64,000 nt of DNA from Micromonospora fulviviridis (lineage in GTDB: Bacteria > Actinomycetota > Actinomycetes > Mycobacteriales > Micromonosporaceae), in NCBI RefSeq assembly GCF_014648395.1, contig NZ_BMRA01000004.1:109394-173393 (forward strand). Reading direction: 5' to 3'. Numbering within the stretch: the stretch's first letter is position 1; the number at the start of each line of letters is the position of its first letter. This document shows, one piece after another, positions 60,815 through 64,000 of the stretch. The position numbers were made by a program, and so were the translations under genes. The notes under the pieces are model-generated. The model saw nothing but the letters and a program-made list of their open reading frames with translations, did no database searches and was not told where the DNA came from.

Positions 60815-63502
60815 ATGCTGTCCGACGTGAGCACCCCGCAAGATCTCGACGACCGGTTCCGGGCGGCCCTCACCGCGCTCGACGCGCCCACCCAGCGGCG
60901 TGACCTCGGTGAACCGCTGCCCGGTGGCGCGCCGCTGACCGGGGCGCAGGCCCTGGCCCTGTTCGACGCCCAGTTGACCAGCCGGCTGCTCGACCTCGCT
61001 GGACGCTGGCTGCGCAGCTTCGGTGAGGGGTACTACACGATCGGCTCCGCCGGCCACGAGGGCAACGCCGCGGTGGCCGCCGCGCTGCGGCCGACCGATC
61101 CCGCCCTCCTGCACTACCGGTCCGGTGCCTTCTACTGCCTGCGCGCCGCCCAGGCGGCGGGCGCCTTCCCGGCCGGCCCGGCAGTTCCCGACGCCGCCGG
61201 TCCGGCCGCCCTGATCCCCGACCCGCGAACCCCCGGCGACGACGGTGCGGACGCGGACCGCGCGCTCGACGCCGGAACGCCGGACTCCGAGCAGGACACC
61301 GGGTCGGCCGACCCCGGCGCGGACCCGCCCGGCCCCGACGCCGCCCGGTCCGACCCCGGCATGCCGCCGTCCGAGGCGGGGACGTCCCCGCCCGACGGCG
61401 TTGCCGGCTCCGACCCCGGCAGGCCGCCGTCCGACCCCGGCATGTCCCCGTCCGACGGCGCCCAGGTCGAGGCGGCGAGCCTGCCCACGGGGGTCGGGGT
61501 GGCCGTCGACGCCGCCGGCTCGGCGACGGCCGGCGTACCCGAACTGCCCCTGCCCGACCCCGACGACGCCTACGCGGCCGCCGCGCGCGACGTGCTGCGC
61601 GGGATGGTCGCCTCCGCGGAGGAGCCGATCGCCGGGGGCCGGCACAAGGTCTTCGGCCGGGCCGACCTCGCGGTCATTCCGACCACCTCCACCATCGCCT
61701 CGCACCTGCCCCGGGCGGTCGGCATGGGCCTCGCCCTGGAACGGCTGCGTCGTGGCGGCCGGCGGCCCGACGGGGACGCCGCGCCCTGGCCGCCGGACGC
61801 CATCGTGGTCTGCTCGTTCGGCGACGCCTCGGTCAACCACGCCACCGCCACGGCGGCGTTCAACACCGCCGGCTGGTACGACCACACCGGGCTGCGCATC
61901 CCGGTCCTCTTCGTCTGCGAGGACAACGGGCTGGGCATCAGCGTGCGCTCACCGCAGGGCTGGGTGGCCGCCACCCTGCGGGCCAGGCCGGGAATCCGCT
62001 ACTTCGCCGCCGACGGGACGGACGTGGCCGAGGCGTACCGGGTGGCGGGGGAGGCGGCGGCCTGGGTACGCCGGCACCGGCGGCCGGCGGTGCTGCACCT
62101 GAGCACCGTGCGGCTGATGGGCCACGCCGGCGCGGACGCGGAGACGGCTTACCGGAGCCCCGCCGAGATCGCCGCGGACGAGGCGCGGGACCCGCTGCTG
62201 GCCACCGCCCGGCGGCTGGTCGAGGCCGGCTACGCCACCGGCGAGGAACTGCTGGCGCGGTACGACGAGCGCGGCTGGCAGATCCGCCGGCTCGCCGAGG
62301 AGGTGCTCGACGAGCCGAAGCTGGCCTCCCCGGTCGACGTGGTGGCCGAACTGGCCCCGCGCCGGCCGGTCCGCATCTCCCGGGCGGTCGCCGACGCCGG
62401 GACCCGGGCGGCGGGCCCGGATGCCGGCGCCCGTGCGGAGGCGTTCGGCGGCAAGGCGCCGGAGCTGGCCGGGCCGCTCACCCTGGCGCAGAGCATCAAC
62501 GCGGCGCTGGCCGACGGGATGCTCGACCACCCCGGGATGGCCGTCTTCGGCGAGGACGTGGCCGCCAAGGGCGGGGTGTACGGGGTGACCAAGGGGCTGC
62601 GGGACAGGTTCGGGGCGGCACGGGTGTTCGACACCCTGCTGGACGAGACCTCGATCCTCGGGCTCGCGCTGGGCGCGGGCGTGACCGGGATGCTGCCGGT
62701 GCCGGAGATCCAGTACCTGGCGTACCTGCACAACGCCGAGGACCAGCTCCGGGGCGAGGCGGCCACCATGCGGTTCTTCTCCCGGGGGGCGTTCCGCAAC
62801 CCCATGGTGGTCCGCGTGGCCGGGCTGGCGTACCAGGAGGGGTTCGGCGGGCACTTCCACAACGACAACTCGGTGGCCGTACTGCGGGACGTGCCGGGGC
62901 TGGTCATCGCGGTGCCGGCGCGCCCGGACGACGCCGCGCCGATGCTGCGTACCTGCCTGGCCGCCGCCGCGGTGGACGGCGCCGTGAGCGTCTTCCTGGA
63001 GCCGATCGCGCTCTACCACACCCGCGACCTCTACACCGAGGGCGACGGCGAGTGGCTGGCCGAGTACGCCGAGCCCGGCGCCTGGGCCGCCCGCCACGTG
63101 CCGATCGGCCGTGCCCGGGTCTACGGGGTCGGCTCCGCCGAGGACCTCACCATCATCACCTTCGGCAACGGCGTCCGGATGTCGCTGCGGGCGGCGGCCA
63201 CCCTGGCCGACGAGGGGATCGGCTGCCGGGTGGTGGACCTGCGCTGGCTGGCCCCGCTGCCCGTGGCGGACATCATCCGGGAGGCCTCGGCCACCGGCCG
63301 GGTGCTGGTCGTCGACGAGACCCGCCGCTCCGGCGGGGTGGGCGAGGGCGTGATCGCCGCGCTGGTCGACGGCGGATACGTGGGAACGGCGCGCCGAGTG
63401 GCCGGACTTGACTCGTTTGTACCATTAGGTCCGGCAGCGCGTCAGGTTCTGGTCTCCGAGGAAGCCATCACCCAGGGTGCCCGTACGCTGCTGGCACGGT
63501 AA
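60815..63502 (+). CDS. Fused E1 alpha-beta of a branched-chain 2-oxoacid dehydrogenase
   Basis: 895 aa. The alpha half has H-Y-R-S-G-A-F-Y near residue 100, and the TPP motif G-D-A-S-V-N-H with E-D-N-G-L-G-I-S near residue 370. The beta half begins near residue 555 (S-I-N-A-A-L, then F-G-E-D-V) and ends with the usual transketolase C domain. An Ala/Asp/Pro/Ser-rich insert, residues about 117-253, splits the alpha domain and contains near-repeats (S-D-P-G-M-P-P-S). The enzyme would supply branched acyl-CoA, useful for FabH priming. ATG 60815 or GTG 60827 may start it; neither has a clear Shine-Dalgarno. Confidence 0.87.
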   Translation: MLSDVSTPQDLDDRFRAALTALDAPTQRRDLGEPLPGGAPLTGAQALALFDAQLTSRLLDLAGRWLRSFGEGYYTIGSAGHEGNAAVAAALRPTDPALLHYRSGAFYCLRAAQAAGAFPAGPAVPDAAGPAALIPDPRTPGDDGADADRALDAGTPDSEQDTGSADPGADPPGPDAARSDPGMPPSEAGTSPPDGVAGSDPGRPPSDPGMSPSDGAQVEAASLPTGVGVAVDAAGSATAGVPELPLPDPDDAYAAAARDVLRGMVASAEEPIAGGRHKVFGRADLAVIPTTSTIASHLPRAVGMGLALERLRRGGRRPDGDAAPWPPDAIVVCSFGDASVNHATATAAFNTAGWYDHTGLRIPVLFVCEDNGLGISVRSPQGWVAATLRARPGIRYFAADGTDVAEAYRVAGEAAAWVRRHRRPAVLHLSTVRLMGHAGADAETAYRSPAEIAADEARDPLLATARRLVEAGYATGEELLARYDERGWQIRRLAEEVLDEPKLASPVDVVAELAPRRPVRISRAVADAGTRAAGPDAGARAEAFGGKAPELAGPLTLAQSINAALADGMLDHPGMAVFGEDVAAKGGVYGVTKGLRDRFGAARVFDTLLDETSILGLALGAGVTGMLPVPEIQYLAYLHNAEDQLRGEAATMRFFSRGAFRNPMVVRVAGLAYQEGFGGHFHNDNSVAVLRDVPGLVIAVPARPDDAAPMLRTCLAAAAVDGAVSVFLEPIALYHTRDLYTEGDGEWLAEYAEPGAWAARHVPIGRARVYGVGSAEDLTIITFGNGVRMSLRAAATLADEGIGCRVVDLRWLAPLPVADIIREASATGRVLVVDETRRSGGVGEGVIAALVDGGYVGTARRVAGLDSFVPLGPAARQVLVSEEAITQGARTLLAR
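61163..61573 (+). repeat. Low-complexity insertion with tandem repeats in the E1 gene
   Basis: About 137 codons of Asp/Pro/Gly/Ser-rich sequence. Near-repeated blocks around 61352-61460 share the core GACCCCGGCA-GCCGCCGTCCGA with one base changed. The frame is kept throughout. It lies where related E1 alpha chains have a short loop. Confidence 0.75.
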
Positions 63503-63612
63503 ATTCCGTTCCACCCGGTGCGCCACTTGCGCGGCGAGCCACAACTGTGTGGACTGGGCCCGACGGCGTCGGACGACGCCACGAGCAGGGATGAGATGAG
63601 GAGGCACGCGAC

Positions 63613-64000
63613 AGTGAGCGCGACCGCTGGTCAGGCCGCCGACGGGGTACGCAGCCTGGCGGACCGGTTCGGGATCGAGCCGGGGATGGTCGTCATGGAG
63701 ATGGGCTACGACGACGACGTCGACCAGGATCTCCGGGACGCCCTGACCGACCGCTGTGGAGAGCTGGTCGACGAGGACACCGACGAGGTGGTCGACTCGG
63801 TTCTCGTCTGGTACCGCGACGGCGACGGCGACCTCTTCGAGCTCCTCGTCGACGCCCTCGGACCGCTGGCCGACAACGGCGTGGTGTGGCTCCTGACGCC
63901 CAAGGCCGGCCGGGACGGCCACGTCGAGCCGAGCGAGGTCGCGGAGAGCGCGCAGACCGCCGGCCTCCAGCAGACCTCCACGATCAACGCGGGCCGCGAC
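63613..64000 (+). CDS. DUF3052 family protein (3' end cut by window edge)
   Basis: 129 codons visible from GTG 63613, with GAGGAGG 9 nt upstream. The chain reads as DUF3052: M-E-M-G-Y-D-D-D-V-D-Q-D-L near residue 33, acidic helices, and V-V-W-L-L-T-P-K-A-G. In mycobacteria a DUF3052 gene lies near aceE; here it is about 8 kb from aceE. The function is unknown and the sequence is strongly acidic and soluble. The C-terminus is beyond the window. Confidence 0.85.

Noticed and set aside
1..64000. tRNA, rRNA, CRISPR arrays, insertion sequences, phage genes or attachment sites
   Set aside because: I looked for T-loop motifs, regular direct repeats with spacers, transposase motifs and integrase genes and saw none that held up. 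A tRNAscan or ISfinder run would be more reliable.
1..64000. A secondary-metabolite biosynthetic cluster
   Set aside because: fabF, acpP, fabD and fabH form a complete primary fatty-acid operon with FasR; no PKS, NRPS or tailoring genes are adjacent.

Overview
This window looks like chromosomal DNA from a high-GC actinobacterium, most likely Micromonospora or a close relative in the Micromonosporaceae. The evidence is the very high GC, strong G/C third-position bias, frequent GTG and TTG starts, a PucR-type fasR next to a fabD-fabH-acpP-fabF cluster, DUF3145 and DUF3052 genes, a homodimeric aceE, and secreted glycanases with actinobacterial-style operators. I see no insertion sequence, phage, CRISPR array, tRNA or rRNA. 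Most of the window reads as a conserved chromosomal backbone with accessory carbohydrate, redox and regulator genes.

Layout. 0-7 kb: an L,D-transpeptidase running off the left edge, a secreted alpha-amylase behind GCAAG-type repeats, and a four-gene redox set (bis-His ferric-reductase-like membrane protein, NuoF-like flavoprotein-ferredoxin, TlpA-like lipoprotein, CcdA). 7-12.6 kb: an unusual seryl-tRNA synthetase, a MerR regulator fused to sliding-clamp domains, a saccharopine-dehydrogenase-like protein, and an SRPBCC plus Zn-alcohol-dehydrogenase operon. 12.7-17.3 kb: a large LuxR-family ATPase regulator, a DsbA-family protein and a triple-BON protein. Their promoters share a three-part motif. 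17.3-20.2 kb: a GH74-CBM2 xyloglucanase behind a CebR-like operator. 20-29 kb: small membrane and STAS proteins, a cell-wall peptidase under a c-di-AMP riboswitch, a CDF metal exporter, a HelD-type helicase, a hydrolase and a beta-carbonic anhydrase.

29-46 kb: DUF3145, a NagZ-like lipoprotein, a GT2 glycosyltransferase plus multi-TM partner, a methyltransferase, the type II fatty-acid operon fabD-fabH-acpP-fabF with FasR, pyrE, a septum-formation lipoprotein, an oxidoreductase, and a CopC-like copper protein. 46-64 kb: gltX, a GH1 beta-glucosidase with MFS sugar transporter, PadR with a divergent hydrolase, aceE, YjbQ, a Tat-exported PhoD phosphatase, AraC/MFS/MarR genes, a fused branched-chain 2-oxoacid dehydrogenase E1, and DUF3052 running off the right edge.

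Three themes tie genes together. Plant and starch polysaccharide use is covered by amylase, GH74 and GH1 plus transporter. Central carbon and lipid supply is covered by aceE, the fab operon and the oxoacid dehydrogenase. Redox or stress functions sit around the LuxR-family regulator. The items most worth follow-up are the shared promoter motif around that regulator, the MerR-clamp fusion with an internal start site, the NuoF-like protein lacking a cluster cysteine, and the divergent SerRS. Seven genes also show a -10 hexamer 7-8 nt before the start codon, which suggests leaderless mRNAs.
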